Shown here: positions 33,176 through 41,866 of the stretch, piece by piece
Numbering within the stretch: position 1 is the stretch's first letter
Layout of the letters: each line of letters opens with the position of its first letter
Made by a program: the position numbers and the translations under genes
Origin: JAMWDF01 sp964645405
GTDB lineage: Bacteria > Ratteibacteria > UBA8468 > B48-G9 > DSTR01
Direction: 5' to 3'
Length of the DNA: 64,000 bases
Assembly: GCA_964645405.1 (NCBI GenBank)
Contig: CAZYCA010000016.1
Coordinates: forward strand, 124,001 to 188,000
The notes under the pieces: model-generated
Told to the model about the DNA's origin: nothing
The model's input: the letters and a program-made list of their open reading frames with translations, nothing else
Database searches by the model: none

Positions 33176-34384
33176 ATGAAAAAATGCGTTTACTCATTTG
33201 GCAGTTTGCATGTGGAGAATAAAGCGAGGGAACTTATCAGCAAAATATTAGCCAGCGGACGTGCCTCCAGTGGCAAATATGTGAGAGCTTTTGAAGAAGC
33301 ATTTGCAAAGCTGGTGGGTGTAAAAGAGGCTGTGGCGGTGAGCTCCGGAACTGATGCTGTAGCTTTAGCACTGGCTGTGCTCTATGACTTCGGGGCGTGC
33401 CGGGGCGATGAGATTATTGTACCTGCCTTAACCTTCATTGGTTCGGTTAATGCTGTCCTGCAGGCAGGTTTCACCCCCGTTTTTGTTGATATCAGACTAG
33501 AGAGTTTAGCCATTGACCATGAAAGGATTGAGGAAAGAATTACCTCCCGGACGAAAGCGATTTTAGCTGTTCATCTTATGGGAAAACCTGCTGAGATGGA
33601 GGCGATTTTAAAGATAGCAAAAAAATATAACCTCTGGGTGGTAGAGGACGCAGCCGAGGCGCACGGTGCTGTTTACCACGGCAGAAATGTAGGCGCCATT
33701 GGTAATTTAGGGGCGTTCAGTTTGTATGTTGCCCATATTGTCAGTACTATTGAAGGTGGCATCGTTACCACCAATAACCCGGAGATAGCAGGAATATTAC
33801 GTTCTTTACGCTGCCACGGCCGTGCCTGTAAGTGTGCTGTCTGTACTCTCAACACCAGAGATGGTTACTGCCCGCTTCGTTTTAAGGAAGGCAGGGACAT
33901 ACGGTTTCTCTTTGAACGGGTTGGTTTCTCCGCCAAGATGAACGAGCTGGAGGCAGCAGTCGGACTGGGCAATCTTACCAGTTTTAAAAGGAATTTAGCT
34001 AAAAGGCGGCAGAATTTTGCTCTGCTAAGTAAGAAGCTGGAGGAATTTTCTGACTGTTTTCTTTTTCTCCAGGAGGATGCCAGGGAAAAGATAGGACCAC
34101 ACGCCTTCCCGCTGATTGTGAAAAAGGAAGCTAATTTTACCCGTGATGAGCTGGTAATGTATCTCGCCAGCCGCGGTATAGATAGCCGCGACCTTTTCTC
34201 CTGTATCCCTACAGAATGCCGGGGATACAACTTTTTAGGGTATCAGAAAGGCTCCTTCCCGGTAGCAGAATTTGTAAGCAGTCATGGACTTCATTTAGGC
34301 ATCCATCAGGATATCGGCAGCCGGCAGATAGATTATCTGAAAAAAACGATGTACCAGTTTCTAAGAGAGAAAAACTTGAGATGA
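33176..34384 (+). CDS. DegT/DnrJ-fold enzyme of the RfbH/E1 (sugar 3-dehydratase) type
   Basis: 402 residues, aspartate aminotransferase fold: SSGTDAVALALAVL, PALTFIGSVNAVLQAGF, VVEDAAEAHGA. The position of the PLP-binding Lys is His187 (FSLYVAHIVSTIEGG). His there marks the PLP/PMP sugar 3-dehydratases ColD and RfbH (E1), which use PMP or PLP without a Schiff base. After it is a Cys-rich insert (Cys213, Cys218, Cys220, Cys223, Cys232) at the same place as the [2Fe-2S] insert of E1, then GFSAKMNELEAAVGL and a C-terminal LHLGIHQDIGSRQIDYLKKT matching RfbH. It probably removes the C3 hydroxyl of a CDP-4-keto-6-deoxyhexose. The E3 reductase partner is not seen. Confidence 0.78.
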   Translation: MKKCVYSFGSLHVENKARELISKILASGRASSGKYVRAFEEAFAKLVGVKEAVAVSSGTDAVALALAVLYDFGACRGDEIIVPALTFIGSVNAVLQAGFTPVFVDIRLESLAIDHERIEERITSRTKAILAVHLMGKPAEMEAILKIAKKYNLWVVEDAAEAHGAVYHGRNVGAIGNLGAFSLYVAHIVSTIEGGIVTTNNPEIAGILRSLRCHGRACKCAVCTLNTRDGYCPLRFKEGRDIRFLFERVGFSAKMNELEAAVGLGNLTSFKRNLAKRRQNFALLSKKLEEFSDCFLFLQEDAREKIGPHAFPLIVKKEANFTRDELVMYLASRGIDSRDLFSCIPTECRGYNFLGYQKGSFPVAEFVSSHGLHLGIHQDIGSRQIDYLKKTMYQFLREKNLR

Positions 34385-34414
34385 AGATTTGTACCCAGTA
34401 TCTACAGAGGTTTA

Positions 34415-35887
34415 ATGGTTGGTGAAAAATACTTAAACAGACCTTCTCTTCTATTATTGCTCATCTTTATTGTGTATTTACCGCTTTACTTTTACAGGGC
34501 TAATGATCCGATTCTGGATACTTATTCTTTTCGTCAGACGCAGACTGCCACAATTGCCAGGAATTTTTACAGGCACGGGATTAACCTGTGGAAAACAGAA
34601 CTGGATATATTTGGACCAGGTGAGGAGAAATACTTTGTTCTGGAATTCCCCCTTTATCAGGCGACTGTTGCCATTATTTACAAGATTTTTGGTGTCAATC
34701 CTGCCTGGGGACGGATTGTTTCCATCTTTATGGGTTATTCAGGAGCCGTCTTTCTTTTTTTGTTGATGAGAATGTACACACGGGATTTAAGTCTCTCCTG
34801 TCTGACTATTTTTGTCTATCTCGGGATTCCCATCAATCTTCATTTTAATCGCACCTTCATTATGGACCCTATGGTGGTAACTTTGACCCTGGCCTTCCTT
34901 TATTTTTTCTCAGCAGCGGTTCTTACAAATAGTTTGCTGCTCTGGGTTATGGGGTTGATAACAGCCAGTCTCTCTTTTCTCCACAAAGGTATCTACGGTC
35001 CTTTCTTCTTATTACCCGTTGTCTATCTTTGTTTCTCAGAAAGACACAGATTAAAAAACTGGTGGCTGCTGATACTTTCCTTCTCTCTACCACTGGCATT
35101 GCTCTTTCTCTGGTATCTTCATGCTGCCGGCATCAATCTGGCTACGGGACATGGTGACCATACTCTTGGTGATCCAGCATATCGCATCTGGAACTTTGGA
35201 CTCTGGAAAGACCGATTCTCCTGGCAGATGTGGCAGCCACGTCTTATTAATCTTTATCCAGAATTTCTTACTCCCGTAACAGTGATACCTTCAGCAGTTG
35301 GTTTATTCAGATTAACGGAACTTAAAAACAGGGAATTTTTTATTATGCTTCTCAGTTCTTCTCTCATTTATTTCGTGACCATTTTCCGTTTACAGGATTG
35401 TCACTACTACCAGCTACTTATCACCCCGATAGCAGCAGTGCTGTGTGCACACGGGTTAGTAACCCTGGGGTCTTTTTTCCCCAATAGAAAGCAGAGAAAT
35501 TTTTTCCTGACTCTTTTCACTTTACTTTTCCTTGCCAGCAGCATACCTTTAGCTTATCGCTACAGATTTTTCCAGCCGGAAGTTCTGGAGGTGGCGGAAT
35601 TTGTAAAGAGTCATACGCATCCAGAGGAGGCAGTTATTTATTGTCTTCCAGAATACGATTGGAATTCCCAGTATGTATATTATTCGGAACGAAAAGGTAT
35701 TGTCCTGGAGAGCTGTGCATTGCAGGCAGCCAGAATTAATTCTCTTAAAAGGAAAGGATATGGTTTGATAGTTCTTCTGGACTGGCAGAAATATCTGGAC
35801 CTGAACAAAAAGCACCGTTTTCTCCAGGGGTTGCCCCTGTTAAAGGAAACTTTCTTTTACCGCATATATTCATTGAGAAATGAGTGA
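34415..35887 (+). CDS. GT-C family membrane glycosyltransferase
   Basis: 490 residues with about ten hydrophobic helices up to residue 390 and a short soluble C-terminus. The first outer loop has DPILDTYSFRQTQTATIARNF, where the Asp and the RQTQ motif are typical of a PMT_2 subgroup. NLHFNRTFIMDPMVVTL is another family-typical segment. Transfers a sugar from a polyprenyl-phosphate donor on the outer membrane face. AGAGG lies 4 bases upstream of ATG 34415. Overlaps the GT2 at 35880 by 8 bp. Confidence 0.83.
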   Translation: MVGEKYLNRPSLLLLLIFIVYLPLYFYRANDPILDTYSFRQTQTATIARNFYRHGINLWKTELDIFGPGEEKYFVLEFPLYQATVAIIYKIFGVNPAWGRIVSIFMGYSGAVFLFLLMRMYTRDLSLSCLTIFVYLGIPINLHFNRTFIMDPMVVTLTLAFLYFFSAAVLTNSLLLWVMGLITASLSFLHKGIYGPFFLLPVVYLCFSERHRLKNWWLLILSFSLPLALLFLWYLHAAGINLATGHGDHTLGDPAYRIWNFGLWKDRFSWQMWQPRLINLYPEFLTPVTVIPSAVGLFRLTELKNREFFIMLLSSSLIYFVTIFRLQDCHYYQLLITPIAAVLCAHGLVTLGSFFPNRKQRNFFLTLFTLLFLASSIPLAYRYRFFQPEVLEVAEFVKSHTHPEEAVIYCLPEYDWNSQYVYYSERKGIVLESCALQAARINSLKRKGYGLIVLLDWQKYLDLNKKHRFLQGLPLLKETFFYRIYSLRNE

Positions 35888-36980
35888 ACGATTTTCAGTC
35901 ATTACGATTTCCTTCAACCATGGTCTGTTCATTGAGCGGACCATCAAAAGTGTACTGAGTCAGGAGGGAAATTTTTTTCTGGAATACCTGGTGATAGATG
36001 GCGGTTCTACTGATGGCAGTCTGGAAATAATTAAAAAGTACGATAGGCTTCTGAAAGAGGGTCAATGGTTAATAAAGTGTCTGGGTGTTGAATATTGCTG
36101 GTTTTCCGAACCTGATGAAGGACCAACCCATGCTCTTAACAAAGGGATGAAAATGGCTACCGGTGATTTCATAAGTTTTCTGAATTCTGATGATGTATAC
36201 CCGGAAGGAACTCTACAGTCGGTGGTAGCCGCCTTCAGGGAGAAAAAGCAGGTTGATGTAATTTACGGGGACACAATTTTTATAGATGAGCAGGACAGCC
36301 CTATTGGTTTTAGAAAGGGTATTTCTTCTCTCCGCATAAACCACTTTCGTTGTGATAATGCTCTGGTGCAGCCAGAAGTTTTCCTGCGGGGCAGGGTAAT
36401 AGAAAAAATGGGATTGTTTGACGAAAAACTGGGTTATTCCAATGATTATGAATACTGGGTAAGACTTCTTTCCCGGGGTGTTAAGTTTTCTTATTTGCCG
36501 AGAACCCTGGTTTATTTCCGGGTGAGAAATCAGGCGAGAAGTTCCGGTGTTCATCCAGGGCGATTTATTGATTCTTTGACCGTTCAGTACAGATACTTTG
36601 GACCGGGAAAATATCTGGCTAAAAATCTGGGAGAATATGCTGCAGAATTTTCAGAAAAGTCTGGTCTGTCACTCGGTGAATCTCTAAAGATAATTGCCAG
36701 TGGCTTCAGAGATTCACTTCCTGAAGAGAAAAGATTTCTGGTAAGTCTGTACGTCAGAAAAGGTGAGATTAATGCTTTTTTGAAAAAAGCTATTTATCTT
36801 TCTTTTAAGGACAGGAAAAAGGCGAAGGCTTATCTGAAACAGGTAACCTTAAAGGCTCCACTGGCTTTAATCAGTACTAAAGGAGCAAGTCTTCTTTTAA
36901 GGCTTTTACTGGGCAAAAGGCTTTACCGGATACTCAGGAGATTAGGTCGCAGATTCATCGGGGGCGGTGATGTGCTGTAA
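35880..36980 (+). CDS. GT2 family glycosyltransferase (intact paralog of the broken gene at 136)
   Basis: 366 residues. FSVITISFNHGLFIERTI, VIDGGSTDGS, WFSEPDEGPTHALNKGM, the metal-binding LNSDDVYPEG, VIYGDTIFIDE and YSNDYEYWVRLL. Close in sequence along its length to the interrupted GT2 at 136-1239, including YFRVRNQARSSG versus NFRVLPTARSSG, and therefore shows what the broken gene once encoded. Probably acts on the lipid-linked glycan in the cytoplasm. Confidence 0.87.
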   Translation: MSERFSVITISFNHGLFIERTIKSVLSQEGNFFLEYLVIDGGSTDGSLEIIKKYDRLLKEGQWLIKCLGVEYCWFSEPDEGPTHALNKGMKMATGDFISFLNSDDVYPEGTLQSVVAAFREKKQVDVIYGDTIFIDEQDSPIGFRKGISSLRINHFRCDNALVQPEVFLRGRVIEKMGLFDEKLGYSNDYEYWVRLLSRGVKFSYLPRTLVYFRVRNQARSSGVHPGRFIDSLTVQYRYFGPGKYLAKNLGEYAAEFSEKSGLSLGESLKIIASGFRDSLPEEKRFLVSLYVRKGEINAFLKKAIYLSFKDRKKAKAYLKQVTLKAPLALISTKGASLLLRLLLGKRLYRILRRLGRRFIGGGDVL

Positions 36981-38103
36981 GAAAAAGACCATTTTTTTTC
37001 TCATTCGTGATATTTATGGTAAAGGAGGCACGGAAAAGTTTGCCAGAACACTCAGCCTGTGTCTGGCGCACGGTGGTTACAAAATAAAGGTGGTGACAGG
37101 TAAAAACTGTAAAGTTTCAGGCTTATATCCTCATTTCGCTAACAGGGTAGAAATAAAGTTAATTTCTGTCCTTAAATGCAGGGTTCTGGGCACATTCTGG
37201 TATCTTTTGATGTTAACAGTTTATCTCCTTCTGAGGAGAAAAGAATACCAGCTGGTACAGATTTTTTTCCTGAAGTATACTGCCGTGGTCGCTTCTGTGG
37301 TGGGAAAGGTTTTAAGGAAAAAAATAATTTGTCGTCTCTCCTGTGGTGGCAGGTTCAGTGATGTTTTAGCCTTGAGAAGAAAATTTGCTGGATCCTTTCT
37401 GGTCTGGATGGCAAAAAAGAAAATAGATGTTTTTGTAGTGATGAGCCATGCCATGGAGCAAGAGCTGGTGGAATATGGTTTTCCGGGAGAAAAGATAAGG
37501 CTTATACCCAATGGTGTAGATACAGATTTCTTCAAGCCAGCCGGGTTAAAAAAATCTTCACAGGACAAAAAAATTCTTTTTGTCGGCAGACTTACTGAAC
37601 AGAAAGGGGTGGAGTATCTGCTTCAGGCTATCAGCAGCATCAGGTTTGACCGAATGCAACTGGTGATAGTTGGTGAAGGGGAAAGGCAGAGTTACCTGCA
37701 AAAACTTGCGGAACAACTGTCTGTGAAAGACAGAGTTATCTTTACCGGGTTCCAGAACCAGATACTGCCGTATTTGCAGGCGGCAGATTTGTTTGTCCTT
37801 CCTTCTTTAGCCGAAGGTTTATCTAATGCTCTTCTGGAAGCCATGGCTTGTGGCTTACCGGTAGTGGCTACCCGGGTAAGCGGAAATCAGGATGTCATTG
37901 AGGACGGTATCAACGGTTTTCTGGTGGAACCAAAAGATGTAAAAGGACTGGCTGAGGCAATAAAGAAAATTCTGGTTGATGAAAAGTTAGCTGAGAAAAT
38001 GGGTCAGGCGAATCGGGAAAAGATAGTGGAAAAGTATTCCTTGCAGGTGACAGTTGATTGCTACCAGAACCTTTATGAGGAATTGCTCTCGCAGGAACGC
38101 TGA
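36970..38103 (+). CDS. GT4 family glycosyltransferase
   Basis: About 377 residues. N-terminal FFLIRDIYGKGGTEKFARTLSLCL, C-terminal IPNGVDTDFF, FVGRLTEQKGVEYLLQA, and LPSLAEGLSNALLEAMACG with a standard EX7E, then VEDGINGFLVEP-like ending. ATG 36970 preferred to GTG 36967 (adjacent); both lie inside the end of the GT2 gene. Followed by another GT4, suggesting sequential addition of two hexose residues. Confidence 0.88.
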   Translation: MCCKKKTIFFLIRDIYGKGGTEKFARTLSLCLAHGGYKIKVVTGKNCKVSGLYPHFANRVEIKLISVLKCRVLGTFWYLLMLTVYLLLRRKEYQLVQIFFLKYTAVVASVVGKVLRKKIICRLSCGGRFSDVLALRRKFAGSFLVWMAKKKIDVFVVMSHAMEQELVEYGFPGEKIRLIPNGVDTDFFKPAGLKKSSQDKKILFVGRLTEQKGVEYLLQAISSIRFDRMQLVIVGEGERQSYLQKLAEQLSVKDRVIFTGFQNQILPYLQAADLFVLPSLAEGLSNALLEAMACGLPVVATRVSGNQDVIEDGINGFLVEPKDVKGLAEAIKKILVDEKLAEKMGQANREKIVEKYSLQVTVDCYQNLYEELLSQER

Positions 38104-38128
38104 TGAAGAAAGGAGACAGGGGAATCTG

Positions 38129-39253
38129 ATGCCACTGTCAGTGAGAAAAATTTGTTACCTGATAGCCACGTTAGAGATAGGGGGAGCGGAGAAGCAACTT
38201 CTGAAACTCACCCGGGGATTAGATAGAACCAGATTTTTCCCTGTAGTGATAGTGTTAAGAAGTGGGGGAGCACTGAAAAAGGAGTTTGCAGAAAGCGGAA
38301 TAAAAGTCAGGCAGGTGGGAAAGAAATTCAAGCTGGACATCACGTTTTTTCTCCGCTTAGTTAAATTTTTGAAAAAAGAGAAACCTGACATTGTCCATAC
38401 GTTTATGTTCACTGCTAACACCTGGGGAAGACTGGCTGCTAAGGCTGCGGGGATAAGAATGATTTTTTCTTCAGAAAGATGCGTGGACCTCTGGAAACGC
38501 TGGTATCACAAGGTGATAGATAAAGTGTTGTTAAAATTTACCTGCTGCACCGTAGCCAACTCCTTTGCTGTCAGGGATTTCTACATTAAACTGGAGAATA
38601 TACCACCGGAGAAGATAACCGTTATCCCCAACGGGATTGATGTCCAGGATTTTGACCGTTATGCTCTTTCTGGAGAAAAGAAGAAAGCACTTAATTTGGA
38701 AAACTGCTCCTTTTTGATAGGTGCTGGTGGTCGTTTTACCTCACAGAAAGGTTTTGTTTATCTTATCCAGGCTATGCCTGAGGTTTTAAAAGTTTTTCCG
38801 GAGGCAAAACTGATTATGGTTGGAGATGGACCTTTAAGAGTAAAACTGGAATTAAGAGCCAGGCAACTGGGCGTCAGGGAAAGCGTGATTTTTACTGGAT
38901 ACCGGAAGGATATCCACGAGATTTTAGCTGCCACCAGAATGGTAATAGTTCCTTCCCTTTTTGAGGGGATGCCCAATATTGTTCTGGAGGCAATGGCACT
39001 GAAGAAAGCTGTTGTGGGCAGCAATATTCCGGAAATTGCAGAACTGATTAAAGAAGGAATAACAGGTTTGCTTGTACCAGTGGCAGATTTCAGGGCTCTG
39101 GCAGAAAAAATTATTTTTCTGTTGGGAAATCCGGTTCTGTGCGAAAATATAGGAAAAAGGGGATACGAATTTGTAAAGGAGAATTTCTCGGTCGCAAAGA
39201 TGGTCCAGAGATATCAGCAGCTGTACGAAAGTTTCTTAAAAGGGACGGATTAA
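38129..39253 (+). CDS. GT4 family glycosyltransferase
   Basis: About 374 residues. CYLIATLEIGGAEKQLLKLTRGL, FSSERCVDLWKRWYHKVID, VIPNGIDVQDFDR, GAGGRFTSQKGFVYLIQAM, and VPSLFEGMPNIVLEAMALKK with EX7E. ATG 38129 is supported by AGGGGA seven bases upstream; the frame from 38054 runs back into the previous gene. Resembles the GT4 at 16185 in its acceptor-binding half, so the two may use related acceptors. Confidence 0.88.
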   Translation: MPLSVRKICYLIATLEIGGAEKQLLKLTRGLDRTRFFPVVIVLRSGGALKKEFAESGIKVRQVGKKFKLDITFFLRLVKFLKKEKPDIVHTFMFTANTWGRLAAKAAGIRMIFSSERCVDLWKRWYHKVIDKVLLKFTCCTVANSFAVRDFYIKLENIPPEKITVIPNGIDVQDFDRYALSGEKKKALNLENCSFLIGAGGRFTSQKGFVYLIQAMPEVLKVFPEAKLIMVGDGPLRVKLELRARQLGVRESVIFTGYRKDIHEILAATRMVIVPSLFEGMPNIVLEAMALKKAVVGSNIPEIAELIKEGITGLLVPVADFRALAEKIIFLLGNPVLCENIGKRGYEFVKENFSVAKMVQRYQQLYESFLKGTD

Positions 39254-39256
39254 TTT

Positions 39257-41164
39257 ATGTGCGCCATATGTGGAATAGTGAACAGAACAGGGGCTGTTAA
39301 CCAGGAACTGGTTAAGAAAATGACTTGCAGTATGATTTACCGTGGTCCTGATGAAGAAGGTTTTTTCTTCAGTGAAACTGTGGGACTGGGACACAGGAGA
39401 CTGAGTATTATTGATTTAGAGACTGGAAAACAACCTCTGGCCAGCGAGGACAACCAGATACATCTTATTTGTAATGGAGAAATATTTAATTTTCAGGAAC
39501 TGAGAACTCAACTGGAAAAAAAAGGCCACAGGTTTCGTTCGCGTTCCGACAATGAAGTAATTCTTCACCTTTACGAAGAGAAAAGTTTTGACTGTGTATC
39601 TTTTCTGCGGGGGATGTTTGCTTTCGCTATCTGGGATGGAAGAAAAAAGATCCTTTTCCTTGCCAGGGATAGAATAGGGAAAAAACCTCTTGTCTACGCC
39701 CGAACAAACACCAGTTTTATTTTTGCTTCAGAGATTAAAGCCCTTTTACTTCATCCAGATATTTCCAGAGAAATAAATGCAGGTGCCATTGATCTTTTCC
39801 TTTCTTACCAGGCAGTACCATCTCCGCACTCCATTTTTCAGCAGATACACAAATTACCACCGGCGCATTGCCTGGTGTGGAAATCAGGAGAAGTCAGAAC
39901 CTTCCGTTACTGGCAGATAGATTTTTCCAGAAAAATAATTTTGAAGAACGAAAAAGAATATGAGGAACTACTCTGGGAAAAACTGAAGGAGGCAGTAAAC
40001 ATCAGGCTGGTTGCTGATGTTCCCTTAGGGTGTTTTTTAAGCGGCGGAATAGATTCTTCCACAGTTACCGGATTGATGAGTTCTCTCTCCTGCCGGCCGG
40101 TTAAGACTTTTACGGTAGGATTTGAAGAGGCAGACTATAGCGAACTGGAGTATGCAGCACTGGTAGCTAAACACTTTGGGACTGAACACTACCAGTTTGT
40201 CGTGAAACCTGACATCATCCAGCTTTTGCCAAAACTAGTCTGGCATTACAACGAACCCTTTGGTGATTCCTCCATGGTGCCCACTTTTTATGTCGCCAGA
40301 GAGACCAGAAAGTATGTGAAGGTAGCCCTGAATGGCGATGGTGGTGATGAGAATTTAGCTGGTTATCCGAGGTACCAGCAAACAAAAATTCTGGAAATGC
40401 TTTTCGCTTTCTATTCTTCCCTTCCGAAAACCATGCGCAGCAGAATGGCAGATTTTTTCCTGAAAAAGTACCGGAGTTTTCCTGAGAGCACTTTTTTGAG
40501 GGCATGGAAATGGCTGGAAGAAACAGAACGCTATGGGTTTGATTATGCTTACTTAAGGAGACTTCTGGCTTTTTCTGAAGAACATAAACTAAAGTTATAC
40601 TCTCCCTGGATGAGGGAGAAAATACTACCTGATGCAGCCAGAAGATTTTCCGCGGAAATCTGGAAAAAATCAGGGGAAATAGATTTGCTGGAGAAAATGA
40701 TGTTTTCTGATTTTCACCTCTATCTACCGGAAGTACTCACCGTGAAGATGGACATTGCTACCATGGCTAATTCTCTGGAAGCCAGGAGCCCTTTTTTAGA
40801 CCATAAGTTTGTGGAGACTGTGGCTGCTTTTCCCCGGCATCTGAAAATGAGAGGACTTGTCTCCAAGTACATCCTGAAAAAGAAGTTAAAAGAAATTCTT
40901 CCCGGACAGATACTGCAAAGAAAGAAAATGGGTTTTGGTTTACCTGTGGGCTACTGGTTTCAGCGAGAGTTAAAAGGTTATCTCTACGAGGTGCTTTTAA
41001 GTTCCCGGGCGTGTAAACGTCCATACTTTCAGCAGGATTATGTGCGGCAAATGATAGAGGAACATATTACAGGTAAGGCGGTGCATACCACGCGGCTCTG
41101 GTGTCTGCTCAATCTGGAACTCTGGCACCAGGTCTTTGTGGATAAGACACCGGTCATTACGTGA
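39257..41164 (+). CDS. asnB: Asparagine synthetase (glutamine-hydrolysing)
   Basis: 635 residues. Cys2 of MCAICGIVN is the glutaminase nucleophile after Met removal; MTCSMIYRGPDEEGFF, RLSIIDLETGKQPL and NGEIFNF complete the N-terminal amidotransferase domain (to about 200). The synthetase domain has the PP-loop SGGIDSSTVTGLM near residue 262, and EPFGDSSMVPTFYVA and NGDGGDENLAGYPRY. Copies in glycan loci may amidate a uronic acid or another glycan component rather than free aspartate, which is plausible here because UDP-glucuronate is made at 53098. It starts 3 bp after a GT4. Confidence 0.92.
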   Translation: MCAICGIVNRTGAVNQELVKKMTCSMIYRGPDEEGFFFSETVGLGHRRLSIIDLETGKQPLASEDNQIHLICNGEIFNFQELRTQLEKKGHRFRSRSDNEVILHLYEEKSFDCVSFLRGMFAFAIWDGRKKILFLARDRIGKKPLVYARTNTSFIFASEIKALLLHPDISREINAGAIDLFLSYQAVPSPHSIFQQIHKLPPAHCLVWKSGEVRTFRYWQIDFSRKIILKNEKEYEELLWEKLKEAVNIRLVADVPLGCFLSGGIDSSTVTGLMSSLSCRPVKTFTVGFEEADYSELEYAALVAKHFGTEHYQFVVKPDIIQLLPKLVWHYNEPFGDSSMVPTFYVARETRKYVKVALNGDGGDENLAGYPRYQQTKILEMLFAFYSSLPKTMRSRMADFFLKKYRSFPESTFLRAWKWLEETERYGFDYAYLRRLLAFSEEHKLKLYSPWMREKILPDAARRFSAEIWKKSGEIDLLEKMMFSDFHLYLPEVLTVKMDIATMANSLEARSPFLDHKFVETVAAFPRHLKMRGLVSKYILKKKLKEILPGQILQRKKMGFGLPVGYWFQRELKGYLYEVLLSSRACKRPYFQQDYVRQMIEEHITGKAVHTTRLWCLLNLELWHQVFVDKTPVIT

Positions 41165-41176
41165 GGACAGGTTTAA

Positions 41177-41866
41177 ATGAAACTTTCTGTCATTATCCCT
41201 GTTTATAATGAGCAGCAAACGATTGAAGAAATTCTGACAAGGGTACAGGCTGTTCCTCTGGAGAAAGAAATAATAGTGGTTGATGATGGCAGTACCGATG
41301 GCACCAGAGCCATTCTTAAAAAACTGGCCTGCAAGGATTCCTGCTGGACGAATCTTAAAATCCTGATACAGGAAGAAAATAAAGGTAAGGGCGCAGCCAT
41401 CAGGTCGGGTCTGAAGGTGGCTACCGGTGAGGTGATTGCTATCCAGGATGCAGATCTGGAGTATAACCCGGAAGATTATCTCCGGTTGATTCAACCCATT
41501 GTCAGCGGAAAAGCCCGGGTTGTCTATGGGTCCAGATTTCTGACAAGAAATTACTTTCCACCACTCAACTGGCTGGCTAATAAGTTTTTGACCTTTTTGG
41601 TAAATGTGTTTTACGGAAGCCATCTTACTGATATGGAGACATGTTACAAAGTTTTCTGCCGGCAGATAATTAAGGATTTATACTTGAAAAGTAACCGTTT
41701 TGAAATAGAAGTGGAACTGACATGCAAATTTCTTCTGGCTGGTATCAGAATTTATGAAATACCGATTACTTACACCAGTAGAAGACCAGCTCATGGGAAG
41801 AAGATTGGCTGGACTGATGGACTGATGGCTCTCTGGTGTATTTTGAAATACAGGTTTTGCTCATGA
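41177..41866 (+). CDS. Polyprenyl-phosphate sugar synthase-type GT2
   Basis: 229 residues, the short DPM1/GtrB-like form with no membrane helices: SVIIPVYNEQQTIEEIL, VVDDGSTDGTRAIL, NKGKGAAIRSGL, AIQDADLEYNPEDY and YGSRFLTRN. It probably loads a sugar on polyprenyl phosphate. Paralog of 45466-46152 (same N-terminus, same QDADLEY). The following GT-C gene overlaps its stop codon (ATGA), so the product is likely used by that enzyme. Confidence 0.87.
   Translation: MKLSVIIPVYNEQQTIEEILTRVQAVPLEKEIIVVDDGSTDGTRAILKKLACKDSCWTNLKILIQEENKGKGAAIRSGLKVATGEVIAIQDADLEYNPEDYLRLIQPIVSGKARVVYGSRFLTRNYFPPLNWLANKFLTFLVNVFYGSHLTDMETCYKVFCRQIIKDLYLKSNRFEIEVELTCKFLLAGIRIYEIPITYTSRRPAHGKKIGWTDGLMALWCILKYRFCS

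Noticed and set aside
39257..41164. Exosortase/PEP-CTERM-associated amidotransferase
   Set aside because: No exosortase or PEP-CTERM protein is in the window, so the association is not supported.
40997..41623. Long antisense ORFs such as this 208-residue minus-strand frame
   Set aside because: They lie opposite well supported genes (asnB and a GT2) and show no domain pattern or ribosome-binding site.
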